A DNA stretch of 64,000 bases. It comes from Brevibacterium siliguriense (GTDB lineage: Bacteria; Actinomycetota; Actinomycetes; Actinomycetales; Brevibacteriaceae). Below, piece by piece: positions 10,365 to 19,507 of the stretch. Location: positions 2,046,001 through 2,110,000 of the forward strand of contig NZ_LT629766.1 of assembly GCF_900105315.1 (NCBI RefSeq), in the 5' to 3' direction. Each line of letters opens with the position of its first letter. Within the stretch, counting starts at the first letter, position 1. Below the pieces are notes generated by a model. The model did no database searches. It saw nothing but the letters and a program-made list of their open reading frames with translations, and had not been told where the DNA came from. The translations under genes and the position numbers were made by a program.

Positions 10365-10832
10365 ATGACCGAGGCACTGCGCCCTCGTCCCGCGCTCAAC
10401 CTGGACAATGCGTTCTATTTCGACGCGCTCAAGGAAGGGCGCCTCGTCGCCCAGCAATGCGGCGACTGTGCCGAATTCCGGCACCCGCCCGTGCCCTGCT
10501 GTCCGCGCTGCCAGTCCTTCGACTGGGATGTCTCGGACCTGTCGGACACCGGCGAGCTCGTGACCTACACGGTCCTGCATCATCCGGTGGTGCCCCCATT
10601 CGAGGCAGGCTACATCGTCGGACTCGTCGAATTCGCCGAAGGCGTGCGCATCGTGATGAATCTTGAGATCGACGAGGCTGACGTCTCCATCGGTATGAAC
10701 GTCGAAGTCCGGCCGCACTTCTACGACCCGGACCTGGCGCTCCCCGCCGGATTCGGGCCGGGAGCCGAGACCTGTGTCCGCTCTTCGACTGAGACGACAC
10801 ACAGCACCGACAATGATGAGAAGGAGGCGTGA
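10365..10832 (+). CDS. DUF35/OB-fold zinc-ribbon protein, C-terminal half of ChsH2 encoded separately
   Basis: A 155-residue DUF35 protein with a rubredoxin-like zinc ribbon formed by Cys32, Cys35, Cys46 and Cys49, then an OB-fold (GELVTYTVLHHP onward). In mycobacterial ChsH2 this domain binds the Ltp2 aldolase and is needed for its activity. The expected role here is to bridge hydratase and aldolase so that the unstable hydroxy-acyl-CoA is channelled. The ATG at 10365 follows AAGGAGG and lies one base after the preceding stop. The acidic, Thr-rich tail (about the last 20 residues) looks disordered. That this separate polypeptide assembles with the MaoC half is inferred. Confidence 0.82.
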   Translation: MTEALRPRPALNLDNAFYFDALKEGRLVAQQCGDCAEFRHPPVPCCPRCQSFDWDVSDLSDTGELVTYTVLHHPVVPPFEAGYIVGLVEFAEGVRIVMNLEIDEADVSIGMNVEVRPHFYDPDLALPAGFGPGAETCVRSSTETTHSTDNDEKEA

Positions 10833-11242
10833 TGCCCACAGAATGCGAACCGGGTCAGACACTGCCCGAGATGACCATTCCGGTGACCGCGACACTCGTC
10901 GCCGGAGGAGCGATCGCCACCCGTGACTGGTCACTGGTCCACCACGACACCGCTGCTGCCGAAGCCGCGGGCACTCAGGACATCTTCATGAATATCCTGA
11001 CGACGAACGGCCTCATCGGTCGTTTCGTCACCGACTGGGCCGGGCCCCAGGCCGAGCTCACCGATGTGAGCATCCGCCTCGGCGCCCCGAACTTTCCCGG
11101 CGACACCTTCACGGTCACGGGCACCGTCAGCGAATTCGACGAGGAGAGTGCCAGCGCCCTGATCGAGGTCACGGGCACGAATGGGATCGGAACACATGCC
11201 AGTGGCCACGTTCGAGTTGCGCTGCAGGGAAGGAAACGCTGA
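10832..11242 (+). CDS. chsH1: MaoC-like hydratase subunit ChsH1
   Basis: A 136-residue single hot-dog protein, close to the length of mycobacterial ChsH1 (about 129). The hydratase segment DWSLVHHDTAAAEAAG with downstream IFMN supplies the catalytic Asp/His of the ChsH1-ChsH2 heterotetramer. It is predicted to hydrate the delta-17 enoyl-CoA before retro-aldol cleavage. The ATG at 10832 shares its first base with the preceding stop and follows AAGGAGG by 4 nt; the in-frame GTG at 10829 is too close to that site. Its stop in turn overlaps the Ltp2 start by one base. Confidence 0.82.
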   Translation: MPTECEPGQTLPEMTIPVTATLVAGGAIATRDWSLVHHDTAAAEAAGTQDIFMNILTTNGLIGRFVTDWAGPQAELTDVSIRLGAPNFPGDTFTVTGTVSEFDEESASALIEVTGTNGIGTHASGHVRVALQGRKR

Positions 11243-12420
11243 TGAGAAGTCACCACGATGCTGCCGCGATCGCCGGAATCGGAGCCACCGAGTTCTCGAA
11301 GGCATCCGGTCGCACAGAGCTGCAGCTGGCACTCGAGGCCTCGAAGGCGGCTCTCGATGATGCGGGAATCGCTCCTCACGAAGTCGACGGGTTCGTCTCC
11401 TACTCGATGGACACCTCTCCCTCGATCGAGGTCGCTCGAGGACTCGGCTGCGAGAACGTCAGCTATTTCGGTCTCGTCGACTACGGCGGCGGAGCCGCCT
11501 GCGCCACGATCATGCACGCGGCCATGGCAGTGGCCACGGGAGCGGCCGAGACCGTCGTCTGCTACCGGGCCTTCAACGAACGCTCCGGTGCCCGTTTCGG
11601 AGCCGCTCTGGACGTCAGTTCGTGGGGCGTCGACGCCCGCGCGGCGAACTATGCCTGGTATCTGCCGCACGGTCTGATGACCCCTGCCTCGTGGATCGCG
11701 ATGTTCGCTCAGCGGTATATGCACAACTATGGGGCCACGAGCGAGGACTTCGGCAGGGTCTCGGTCCTCGATCGCAAACACGCGGCGACGAATCCGAAGG
11801 CATGGTTCTACGAGCAGCCGATCACCATGGCTGATCATCAGGCCTCGCGGTGGATCGCCAAGCCGCTTCACCTCCTCGACTGCTGTCAGGAATCCGACGG
11901 CGGGCAGGCCTTCGTCATCACGTCCCGGGAACGGGCGAAGGACCTCGCGCAGCCATCGGCAGTCATCCGCGCCTCGGCGCAGGGCGTCAGCTACGACCAG
12001 CACAACATGACCAGCTTCTATCGGCAGGACAGGGATCGACCCCTGCCGGAGATGGGCCTGGTCGCCGACCAGCTGTGGACGGCTACAGGACTGAGCCCGA
12101 AAGACATGGATGCGGCCATCCTCTACGACCATTTCACCCCGTTCGTGCTGGCTCAGCTCGAGGAGTTCGGCTTCTGCGGTCCCGGCGAGGCACCCGATCT
12201 TCTGGCCGACGGTTTCGGCGAGATGGACTCTGCGACTCCGCTGAACACACACGGCGGACAGCTGGGCGAGGCCTATATCCATGGAATGAACGGCATCGCC
12301 GAGGGTGTGCGCCAGATCCGGGGAAGTGCCGCCAACCAGGCCGCCTACGTCGACCACGTCCTCGTCAGCGCGGGCACCGGTGTGCCGACAAGTGCGCTGG
12401 TGCTCGGCCGCGAACACTGA
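11242..12420 (+). CDS. ltp2: Ltp2-type thiolase-fold aldolase
   Basis: A 392-residue lipid-transfer/thiolase-like protein, the size of mycobacterial Ltp2 (about 386). Ltp2 performs the last side-chain step: retro-aldol cleavage of 17-hydroxy-3-oxo-pregnene-20-carboxyl-CoA to androstenedione plus propionyl-CoA. The usual thiolase nucleophile region reads DYGGGAACA rather than a CGSS-type Cys motif, and the conserved NTHGGQLGEAYIHGMNG lies near residues 333-350, as in Ltp2. The start overlaps the chsH1 stop by 1 bp. The operon ends in the strong hairpin at 12439-12495. Confidence 0.87.
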   Translation: MRSHHDAAAIAGIGATEFSKASGRTELQLALEASKAALDDAGIAPHEVDGFVSYSMDTSPSIEVARGLGCENVSYFGLVDYGGGAACATIMHAAMAVATGAAETVVCYRAFNERSGARFGAALDVSSWGVDARAANYAWYLPHGLMTPASWIAMFAQRYMHNYGATSEDFGRVSVLDRKHAATNPKAWFYEQPITMADHQASRWIAKPLHLLDCCQESDGGQAFVITSRERAKDLAQPSAVIRASAQGVSYDQHNMTSFYRQDRDRPLPEMGLVADQLWTATGLSPKDMDAAILYDHFTPFVLAQLEEFGFCGPGEAPDLLADGFGEMDSATPLNTHGGQLGEAYIHGMNGIAEGVRQIRGSAANQAAYVDHVLVSAGTGVPTSALVLGREH

Positions 12421-12438
12421 AACCCGTGGTCGGGAACA

Positions 12439-12495
12439 CCCCGGCGTCCCGGTCGGCCGGCTGGATCCTTCAGCCGGGCGACCGGGACGCCGGGG
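12439..12495 (+). terminator. Very long terminator hairpin of the steroid operon
   Basis: CCCCGGCGTCCCGGTCG (12439-12455) and CGACCGGGACGCCGGGG (12479-12495) are perfect 17-nt complements. The interior continues as a second stem, CCGGCTG against CAGCCGG, around a 7-nt loop. The whole 57 nt folds into one near-uninterrupted hairpin 19 nt after the ltp2 stop. There is no T-tract. Confidence 0.8.
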
Positions 12496-12605
12496 GCCTC
12501 GGCCCGTCGCGGCCTCCGAAGCGGGCGAGAGGCTATCCTGGAGGTGTCCGGGCCGGTGAAGGCCGGGGCAGGGCGTGAGATGACGAAGAGGGCGGAGGAA
12601 CACTG

Positions 12606-13238
12606 GTGCCACGACTGAATGTCGAACGAGCGGCGGCACGTCCGACGAATGCCAGCGGGCGGCAGCGCTATCAGAACATCGTCAGGGTCGCACGGACGTT
12701 GACGATCGATCATGGTGAAGATGCGGTGCAGATGCAGGAGGTCGCGAAACAGGCCGGTGTCGCGCTCAACACGCTCTATCGCTATTTCCCCTCGAAATCG
12801 CATCTGTACACGGCGATCCTCGAAGATGAACTCATGACTCTCGATGTCCGTGCGCAGAGCCCCCAGGAAGTCTTCTCGCTCAACGACGACGATGCTGCCG
12901 AACGTGTCCTCGACCTGATCACCGGCGCGAGCAACTCTCTGCTCTCGCGACCGAATTTGGCCAAAGCCATGATGAACGCGACGATGGCCTCTCAGGCCAG
13001 CAGCGGCATCGCCGTGGCACAGTCGGACAAGCTGCTGGAGACGGCCGTGCTCAAGGTACTCGGCATCGTCGAACCCGTGGCCGAAGACCACAGGATGATC
13101 TACGCGATCATGCTCTCGTGGACGGCGGCCCTGTCCGCCGTGCTCAATGATCGTCTGCGACGCAGCGAATTCGAGGAGGTTCTGCGCCTGTCGATCACAC
13201 AGCTGATCAAAGTGCGGTCCAACCGCGCCGAATCCTGA
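12606..13238 (+). CDS. KstR-like TetR-family transcriptional regulator
   Basis: A 210-residue TetR regulator. The helix-turn-helix (residues about 40-75: DAVQMQEVAKQAGVALNTLY followed by RYFPSKSHLY) closely follows the mycobacterial KstR recognition helices as I recall them. The rest is a helical ligand-binding domain, and steroid-CoA intermediates are the likely inducers. The GTG start follows GGCGGAGG. Its probable targets are the three TAGAA-type palindromes at 46-59, 4719-4732 and 5731-5748. No such site is visible before its own gene, so autoregulation is not supported. The family is certain; the KstR-type role is inferred from HTH similarity and context. Confidence 0.8.
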   Translation: MPRLNVERAAARPTNASGRQRYQNIVRVARTLTIDHGEDAVQMQEVAKQAGVALNTLYRYFPSKSHLYTAILEDELMTLDVRAQSPQEVFSLNDDDAAERVLDLITGASNSLLSRPNLAKAMMNATMASQASSGIAVAQSDKLLETAVLKVLGIVEPVAEDHRMIYAIMLSWTAALSAVLNDRLRRSEFEEVLRLSITQLIKVRSNRAES

Positions 13239-13274
13239 ACCGCCGAGGCATCGGCAGCACCCCAACCAGCACCA

Positions 13275-13288
13275 GGTGCTCGAGCACC
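13275..13288. promoter_or_regulatory. 14-bp perfect palindrome upstream of the SDR gene
   Basis: GGTGCTCGAGCACC is perfectly self-complementary and ends 15 nt before the SDR start codon, overlapping the expected leader. It does not match the TAGAA-type operators. It may be an operator, an attenuating hairpin or chance. Confidence 0.25.
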
Positions 13289-13303
13289 GAAGAGAGGAAA
13301 GCT

Positions 13304-14071
13304 ATGCCAGATCTCAGCGGAAAGAACGGCTTCGTCACGGCGGCTGGAAGCGGAATAGGTCGAGCCAGTGCTCTGGCCTTCGCCCGAGCCGGCGCAAAGG
13401 TGCTGGTCACAGACATCGTCGAGGACACTGTGGAGGAGACCTGCTCACTCATCCGAGCCGCAGGCGGCATTGCAGAAGGACGAATCGTCGACGCCTCATC
13501 GGATGAGGATGCGCGTGCGGTCGTCGCAGATGTCGTCGATCGGTGGGGCAGCCTGGACTTCGCCCACAACCATGCGGGACTCGGCGCTGCGGCTCTGCCG
13601 TTCGCCGAACAGAAGCGTGAGGCCTGGCAGCGTCTCTTCGACGTCAATGTCTTCGGCCTCATGAGCTTCATGAAGTACGAGCTGGCGCAGATGGAGAAGC
13701 AGGGGGCTGGTGCCATCGTCAACACGTCCTCGATGTCGGGGAAGAACGGCAGTCCGGGCCTGTCGCCCTACAACGCTTCGAAATGGGCCGTCAACGGCAT
13801 GACTCAGACGGCTGCGCTCGAATACGCAGCCAAGGGGATCCGCGTCAACGCCTTCTGCCCATCGGCGACGATGACGCCGGCGCTCGCCTCCTGGGCCGAG
13901 GCCTCGCCCGAGGAATACCGTGCCGTCACGGAGGCGATCCCGATGAAGCGGGTCTCCAGCCCTGAGGAGCAGGCCGCCGCCGCAGTGTGGCTGTGTTCGG
14001 ACGAGGCCGGTTTCATCACCGGCACACTGCTCAACGTCGACGGCGGGGACGGCATCCTCGGCAAGCAGTGA
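13304..14071 (+). CDS. Short-chain dehydrogenase/reductase (classical SDR)
   Basis: A 255-residue classical SDR with the nucleotide motif TAAGSGIG (residues 12-19; the usual TGxxxGIG has its first Gly replaced by Ala), a Ser in NTSSMSG near 143, and YNASK near 156-160. It is expected to interconvert a secondary alcohol and ketone with NAD(P)(H). Following the KstR-like gene it may act on a steroid hydroxyl, but nothing in the sequence fixes the substrate. GAGAGGAAA precedes the ATG. It converges on the ABC transporter operon with only 4 nt between stop codons. Confidence 0.78.
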   Translation: MPDLSGKNGFVTAAGSGIGRASALAFARAGAKVLVTDIVEDTVEETCSLIRAAGGIAEGRIVDASSDEDARAVVADVVDRWGSLDFAHNHAGLGAAALPFAEQKREAWQRLFDVNVFGLMSFMKYELAQMEKQGAGAIVNTSSMSGKNGSPGLSPYNASKWAVNGMTQTAALEYAAKGIRVNAFCPSATMTPALASWAEASPEEYRAVTEAIPMKRVSSPEEQAAAAVWLCSDEAGFITGTLLNVDGGDGILGKQ

Positions 14072-14075
14072 GGCG

Positions 14076-14972
14076 TCATTCGGCCGCCACGAAGTGACCG
14101 CCTCCCAGATCGCGCAGGCTCACCCGCTCGGGTCCTTGGTCCTCGGGCCAGACAGGGCTGGGGATCTCACCGGCGATGAGGGCCCTTTCGCGCCGCTGAG
14201 CGGGATCCGCGATCGGAGCGGCGTCCATGAGGCGCTGAGTATAGGAATGCTGCGGATTCTCGAACACCTGACGCCGCGGCCCCAGTTCGACGATCTGTCC
14301 CAGGTACATGACGGCGACGCGGTGGGCGATCCTTTCGACAACGGCCAGGTCGTGGCTGACGAAGAGATACGACAATTCGAACTCCTGCTGCAGCTCGATC
14401 ATGAGATTGAGCACCGTGGCACGCACTGAGACATCGAGCGCGGACACGGCCTCGTCGGCCACGATGAGACTGGGGTTGAGCGTGAGCGCTCGAGCGATGC
14501 AGATGCGCTGACGCTGGCCCCCGGAGAACTGATGCGGATACTTCCGCATATCGTCGGGGCTCAGACCTACGAGCTCGAACAGCTCGGCCACACGGTCTTC
14601 GGCATCGCTGTTTGACGCGGTCCGGTTCAACCGCATCGGATCGCCGACGATCTTGCCCACGGTCTTGCGCGGATTGAGGCTGGCGAACGGATCCTGAAAG
14701 ATCATCTGCAGATGGCGGCGGTGAGGTCGCAACTCACGGGTGCCAAGATCAGTGATATCGGTGTCGAGCAACCTGATCATCCCGCTGTCGGGCTTCTGCA
14801 GACGCATGGCCAGATTCGCCAATGTGGTTTTGCCGCATCCGCTCTCACCGACGAGCGCGAAGGTCTCGGCCTGATCTACGTGGAAGCTGACGTCTTCGAC
14901 GGCGTGGACCCGCATACCGCCGGAGAGCGAGAAGCCCTTGACCAGATTTTCGACCTCGAGGATTCTCGTCAT
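14076..14972 (-). CDS. Dipeptide/oligopeptide-type ABC transporter ATP-binding protein (DppF/OppF family)
   Basis: A 298-residue ATPase with Walker A GESGCGKTT near residue 40, signature FSGGQRQRICIARAL near 145, Walker B LIVADEAVSALD, and the C-terminal oligopeptide extension (PRRQVFENPQHSYTQRLMDAAP). It powers uptake together with the preceding ATPase subunit at the inner face of the membrane. It is the last gene of the operon running from 22177 down to 14076. Its start overlaps the preceding gene by 4 bp. Substrate is not determined by the sequence. Confidence 0.85.
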   Translation of the reverse strand: MTRILEVENLVKGFSLSGGMRVHAVEDVSFHVDQAETFALVGESGCGKTTLANLAMRLQKPDSGMIRLLDTDITDLGTRELRPHRRHLQMIFQDPFASLNPRKTVGKIVGDPMRLNRTASNSDAEDRVAELFELVGLSPDDMRKYPHQFSGGQRQRICIARALTLNPSLIVADEAVSALDVSVRATVLNLMIELQQEFELSYLFVSHDLAVVERIAHRVAVMYLGQIVELGPRRQVFENPQHSYTQRLMDAAPIADPAQRRERALIAGEIPSPVWPEDQGPERVSLRDLGGGHFVAAE

Positions 14973-15886
14973 CGTCGGACCTCTTCTTTGTCGAGCCGGA
15001 ACAGTGCAGGGGAGTCGGTGCCGTTCATCGAACCGAGCTTCGGCACAGCGCTGAGGAGCTTCTTCGTATACGGATGCTGTGGTCGATGGAAGATCTCGGC
15101 GACATCGCCGGTTTCGATGGCGTGGGACTTCCGCATGACGAGGACCCGATCGGCGATCTCGGCGACCACACCCATATCGTGGGTGATGAAGATGATCCCG
15201 GCGTCGAGGTCGTTCTTCAGCTCACGAAGCAGAGCGAGAATCTGAGCCTGGATCGTCACATCCAGTGCCGTGGTCGGTTCGTCGGCGATGAGGATCTTCG
15301 GCTGGCAGGCCAGAGCCATGGCGATGACGACACGCTGGCGCATGCCGCCCGACATCTGGTGGGGGTACTGGCGGGCACGGCGCTTCGGTTCGGGAATGCG
15401 TACCCGTTCCATGAGTTCGATGACGCCCTTCTTCGCTTCTCGGCGAGACATCCCCTTATGCACACGCAGCACCTCGGCGAGCTGGTTGCCCACCGAATAG
15501 ACTGGGTTGAGTGATGTCAGCGGTTCTTGGAAGATCATCGAAATGTCATTGCCGCGAATCGTGCGCATCGTCGCTTCCGAGGCGGTGCGCAAGTCCACGA
15601 CGTCACCGCTTGCCCGAGAGAACGTCATCTGGCCGTCGGTGACTTTCCCTGAGGAGGAGAGTTCAACGAGCCGCATGATGGCAAGGGAAGTCACAGACTT
15701 TCCCGAACCTGATTCCCCGACGATTGCCAAGACCTCTCCGGGACTGACATCGAAGGACACGTCATTGACAGCAACGTTGTCTTGGAACTTCACGGACAGA
15801 TTCTTCACCGACAGAATCGGTGACTCGTCTCCACCGGCTGCCGTGGGACCACTGGTGGAATCAGCGGTGAGCGCTGTGGCGTTCAT
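14969..15886 (-). CDS. Dipeptide/oligopeptide-type ABC transporter ATP-binding protein (DppD/OppD family)
   Basis: A 305-residue ATPase with Walker [10 protein letters not shown] near residue 56, signature [15 protein letters not shown] near 180, Walker [13 protein letters not shown] and the family C-terminal motif [16 protein letters not shown]. It pairs with the downstream DppF-like subunit as a heterodimer. The start overlaps the DppC-like permease by 4 bp, as do most joints of this operon, indicating coupled translation. A Ser/Pro-rich tail of about 25 residues precedes the core and is not informative. Confidence 0.85.
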   Translation of the reverse strand: MNATALTADSTSGPTAAGGDESPILSVKNLSVKFQDNVAVNDVSFDVSPGEVLAIVGESGSGKSVTSLAIMRLVELSSSGKVTDGQMTFSRASGDVVDLRTASEATMRTIRGNDISMIFQEPLTSLNPVYSVGNQLAEVLRVHKGMSRREAKKGVIELMERVRIPEPKRRARQYPHQMSGGMRQRVVIAMALACQPKILIADEPTTALDVTIQAQILALLRELKNDLDAGIIFITHDMGVVAEIADRVLVMRKSHAIETGDVAEIFHRPQHPYTKKLLSAVPKLGSMNGTDSPALFRLDKEEVRR

Positions 15887-16791
15887 CGTTCACGACCTTT
15901 GGGATTGAGTGCGTCATTGAGTCCGTCGCCGGAGAGGCTGACGCTGAGGACAGCGAGGAAGATGGCCAGACCCGGGAAGGCCACCGGCCACCATGCAGTG
16001 AGCATCTGCTCACGGTTGTTGCCGAGGATGAGCCCCCAGCTCATCGTGTTCGGGTCACCGAGACCGAGGAAGCTCAGTCCCGCTTCGAAGAGCATCGCCT
16101 GACCGATGACCAAGGTCGACATGACGACGATCGGTGGCAGTGCATTGGGCAGGATCGTCTTCATGATGATCCAGAAGTCTCCGGCTCCGGCAGCGCGGTC
16201 GTTCCTGACGTAGTCGAGTTCGCGGATGCGCAGGAACTCGGCGCGTGTGATGCGCATGGTCGCCGGCCAGCTGACGACGCCGATGGCGATCGTGATCGTC
16301 AGCAGGCTCGGTGTGAACAGGGTCACGAGCACCATGGCCAGCAGCAGCGGAGGCAGCACTTGGAAGAACTCGGTGATGCGCACTGCTACAGAGTCGGCCC
16401 ATCCTCGGTGATAGCCGGCGAACCCGCCGAGGATGATCCCGATCGCCGTCGACAGGATGGCCGCTACCACGCCGACGAGCATGGTCGCGCGACCGCCATA
16501 GAGCAGCTCGGCGAACAGATCGCGTCCGAGGGCATCGGTGCCGAGCAGCACATCGGACTCGCCCGGGGCCTCCATCGGAATGCCGACGATCTCGAAGGGA
16601 TTGTTCGGATAGATCATCGGGCCGAAGGTGATGGCGAGCAGAATCAGGGCCAGCAGCGACAGTCCGATGAGGGCGACACGGTTGCGTCGGAACAGGGTCC
16701 ACGCCGTCGTCGGCCGCTTTCGCTTCGCAGCCTCCGTCGGCGGCTCCGGCTGTTCCTGACCGGTGCCCGGCAGTGACATGATGTCGGTCAT
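15883..16791 (-). CDS. ABC transporter permease (DppC/OppC family)
   Basis: A 302-residue inner-membrane permease. A cytoplasmic N-terminal segment ([19 protein letters not shown]) leads into the first membrane helix. The family sequence [20 protein letters not shown] follows near residues 97-117, and the cytoplasmic EAA-type coupling loop (near [24 protein letters not shown]) later. Six transmembrane segments are expected. The ATG at 16791 overlaps the DppB-like stop by 4 bp; the open frame that continues upstream is an artefact of the overlap. Confidence 0.85.
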   Translation of the reverse strand: MTDIMSLPGTGQEQPEPPTEAAKRKRPTTAWTLFRRNRVALIGLSLLALILLAITFGPMIYPNNPFEIVGIPMEAPGESDVLLGTDALGRDLFAELLYGGRATMLVGVVAAILSTAIGIILGGFAGYHRGWADSVAVRITEFFQVLPPLLLAMVLVTLFTPSLLTITIAIGVVSWPATMRITRAEFLRIRELDYVRNDRAAGAGDFWIIMKTILPNALPPIVVMSTLVIGQAMLFEAGLSFLGLGDPNTMSWGLILGNNREQMLTAWWPVAFPGLAIFLAVLSVSLSGDGLNDALNPKGRER

Positions 16792-17828
16792 TGTGGCCCT
16801 CCTGAAACGGCGATCCGCGGATCGATGATGCGATAGGCCACATCGGTGACCAGATTGGCGATGATGACGAGAACGGAACTGGCCAACAGGATCCCCAGGA
16901 TCACGGGAGTGTCGCGGCGGAGGATCGACTCGAGCAGCAGTGAGCCGAGCCCCGGCCAGTTGAACACGACTTCGATGAGCACCACGCTCGACAGCAGGGC
17001 ACCGACGTGGAGCCCGAGGAGTGTGACGACCGGAAGCACGGCATTGCGCAGGGCATGTTTGAAGATGACGACCTTGCCGCCCAGCCCCTTCGCCCACGCC
17101 GTGCGGATGTAGTCGGAGTCGAGGACTTCGAGCATGCTCGTGCGTGCCGTGCGGCTGTAGAGCGCCACATAGATGAGCGCCAGCGCCGTGGCGGGCAGGA
17201 CCAAGTGCATCGCCGTGTCCCACATCTGCGGAAGCACATGAGGGGAGACGATGATCGAGTTCATCCCCTGCACCGGGAAGATCGGCAGAGCGATCGACAA
17301 AGCCAGCAGCAGCAGCACGGAAGTCCAGAACACTGGTGCGGCGAAACCGACGAGGGCGATGACGGTGACGAAGTAGCTGAGGATTCCCTGCGGTTTGATC
17401 GCGGCGACCACTCCGAGCAGTGTGCCGATGATGAGACCTGCAGTCATTCCAGTGCCAGCAAGAAGCACGGTCGGATACAGGCGTTCGCCGATGAGCGCCG
17501 TGACATCCTGACCGAAGTAGAACGAATATCCGAGGTCGAAATGGGCGATTCTGACGAGATAGTGCCAGAGCTGGACGAGGATCGGGTCATTGAGCCCATA
17601 GGCCTCTCTGATCGTTTCGAGCTGCTCGGGAGTAGTGCCGCCGGATTCGCCGGCGATGACGGTGGCCGGATCTCCGGGGGCGAGGTGGATGAGGACGAAG
17701 TTGAAGATGATGACGGCGAGAAGGAGGAGCACGGCCTGCCCGATGCGTGAGGCGATCGAGCGGGTTCTCGACAGGGCCATACTTCTGCGCCCTTTGAGTC
17801 TGATCTTCGGAGGAGCTGTCAGAGACAT
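16788..17828 (-). CDS. ABC transporter permease (DppB/OppB family)
   Basis: A 346-residue inner-membrane permease. After a basic N-terminus a membrane helix (QAVLLLLAVIIFNFVLIHLAPGDP) is followed by the periplasmic-side loop typical of DppB (TPEQLETIREAYGLNDP). The EAA-type coupling loop (AWAKGLGGKVVIFKHALRNAVLPV) lies near residues 255-278. I chose the ATG at 17828 because GGAAGG lies 6 nt upstream. An in-frame TTG two codons earlier is inside the preceding stop region. It forms the membrane pore with the DppC-like subunit. Confidence 0.85.
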   Translation of the reverse strand: MSLTAPPKIRLKGRRSMALSRTRSIASRIGQAVLLLLAVIIFNFVLIHLAPGDPATVIAGESGGTTPEQLETIREAYGLNDPILVQLWHYLVRIAHFDLGYSFYFGQDVTALIGERLYPTVLLAGTGMTAGLIIGTLLGVVAAIKPQGILSYFVTVIALVGFAAPVFWTSVLLLLALSIALPIFPVQGMNSIIVSPHVLPQMWDTAMHLVLPATALALIYVALYSRTARTSMLEVLDSDYIRTAWAKGLGGKVVIFKHALRNAVLPVVTLLGLHVGALLSSVVLIEVVFNWPGLGSLLLESILRRDTPVILGILLASSVLVIIANLVTDVAYRIIDPRIAVSGGPQ

Positions 17829-17830
17829 GG

Positions 17831-19480
17831 TCAACCTTCCATCGAAATGTCCAGCAGCGGCGACATGATGCCGAACGGGCCATTGGGAGCATTGTGCACG
17901 GAGTCCGAATAGATGTTGCGGTACTGCTGGTTCTCCAGCGGCAGCACGGGAAGCTCATCGGTGAGGATCTTCTGGACCTTCGCATAATCGGCCCTGCGCG
18001 TTTCCTCATCCGGCGCGGCTGCGGCCTTCTTGAAGAGCCGGTCGACGTCCTCATTGCAGTATTGGGACATATTCGCCCAGAGCACGCCCTTCTTGATGTT
18101 GTCGCACAGGTAGGTGCGTTCGACTCCGACTGCCGGGTCACCCCAGTTCCAGACGTTGTCCAGAGTCATGTCGTAGTCGTAGTTCGCCACCCTATTGCCC
18201 CAGGTCGGTTCGTCGGCGGAGCTGCGGATCTTCACGGTGATGCCGACGTCTTTGAGATTGGCTTTGATGGTCTCGGCGATGCTCGAGGACATCTCGGCGC
18301 TGAGCGGATCATAGTCGAGTTGGACGGTGAAGCGATTGCCGTTCTCGTCGACCGGGTAACCGGCATCGTCGAGCAGATCAGCGGCCTTGTCGAGGTCACG
18401 GTCGTAGCTCGGCAGCGAATCGTCGAAGTAGGGGCTGCCGTTGGCGATCGGGCTCGTGGCTGCTTCGATCTGGCCTCGATGGAGCTCGTTGACAAGGTAG
18501 TCCCGGTCGATCGCATAGGCGATTGCCTGGCGCACCCGCTTGTGCGAGACGTTCTCGCTTTTGACATTGAACCCCAACCAGGTGAGGGCACCCAGTCCTT
18601 CGTAGCCCTCATCGGCAACCGTGACTCCGTCGACGTCCTCCATGCGCGAGAGGATCGAGGGAGTGTTCGAGAGCATCATGTCGATCTCGCCCTTCTCCGT
18701 AGCCAGCGCCAAGGTGTTCTCATCCGAGATGATCTCGATGAGCACCTGCTGCGGTGCCTCCTCGTTGGGCACGAAGAAGTCATCGACCTTGTCGAGCACG
18801 ATCCGCTTTCCTTCAAGATTGCTGCGCAGCCGGTACGGTCCCGAACCGACGACGTCGTGCGCATTCTGGGGATGGTCGACGACGGTGTCGTCGGTGCCAT
18901 AGACATGCTTCGGCATAACAGGCAGGAACGGCGGACTCATCGCGGTCATCAGTGCCGGATGCCTGCGGGACATATTGATCACCACGGTCTGATCATCGGG
19001 GGTGTCCACGCTGGTGACAGGGCCGAAGAGATTGGCTCCGAAGGGATGCTCACGCTTGACGACCCCGAGTGAGAAGGCCACGTCCTCTGAGGTGATGGGT
19101 CGGCCGTCGTGGAACGTCGCATCATCGACGAGATGGAGGGTCACTGTCTTCCCGTCTTTCGACTCTTCCCACGACTGTGCAAGGTAGGGTTCGGGTTCCA
19201 TATTGCTGTTGAGTCGCACCGGGCTGGCGAAGAGCTGTGCGCCGGGTGTCGCCGTTGCGAGCCCCGACTGGACCGCGGGATTGAGGACGCGAGGGACCGA
19301 ACCAGTGCCGAAGATGAGCGTGTCATCGCTGCTGCCGACCAGCGCTGACGGTGCCGCGCATCCGCCGAGCACCAGCCCCAGTGCCGCCGTGATCGCGATG
19401 GCCGGAGTGAGTAGGCAGGCGGTCTTCCGCTTGAGTGGCCGCGGACGTTCCGCGTCGTTCTTTCTGCGGGTGAACTTCAT
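17831..19480 (-). CDS. ABC transporter substrate-binding lipoprotein, family 5
   Basis: A 549-residue extracytoplasmic binding protein of the peptide/nickel family. A basic N-terminus, a hydrophobic stretch and the lipobox LGGC place the lipidated Cys at residue 41, so the protein is anchored outside the membrane. The family core follows: DDTLIFGTGSVPRVLNPAV, then VTLHLVDDATFHDGRPITSEDVAFSL with the conserved F-x-DG-P-x-T. It captures the ligand for the DppBCDF-like subunits. Family-5 proteins bind peptides, nickel complexes, sugars or opines, and the specificity cannot be read here. Confidence 0.87.
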   Translation of the reverse strand: MKFTRRKNDAERPRPLKRKTACLLTPAIAITAALGLVLGGCAAPSALVGSSDDTLIFGTGSVPRVLNPAVQSGLATATPGAQLFASPVRLNSNMEPEPYLAQSWEESKDGKTVTLHLVDDATFHDGRPITSEDVAFSLGVVKREHPFGANLFGPVTSVDTPDDQTVVINMSRRHPALMTAMSPPFLPVMPKHVYGTDDTVVDHPQNAHDVVGSGPYRLRSNLEGKRIVLDKVDDFFVPNEEAPQQVLIEIISDENTLALATEKGEIDMMLSNTPSILSRMEDVDGVTVADEGYEGLGALTWLGFNVKSENVSHKRVRQAIAYAIDRDYLVNELHRGQIEAATSPIANGSPYFDDSLPSYDRDLDKAADLLDDAGYPVDENGNRFTVQLDYDPLSAEMSSSIAETIKANLKDVGITVKIRSSADEPTWGNRVANYDYDMTLDNVWNWGDPAVGVERTYLCDNIKKGVLWANMSQYCNEDVDRLFKKAAAAPDEETRRADYAKVQKILTDELPVLPLENQQYRNIYSDSVHNAPNGPFGIMSPLLDISMEG

Positions 19481-19507
19481 TGTTCCCTCTCTGATGTTCG
19501 GGGCCGG

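Noticed and set aside
17894..19072. A 392-codon open frame opposite the substrate-binding lipoprotein
   Set aside because: It is antisense to a full-length lipoprotein with all family motifs, and the frame is Val/Asp/Arg low-complexity.
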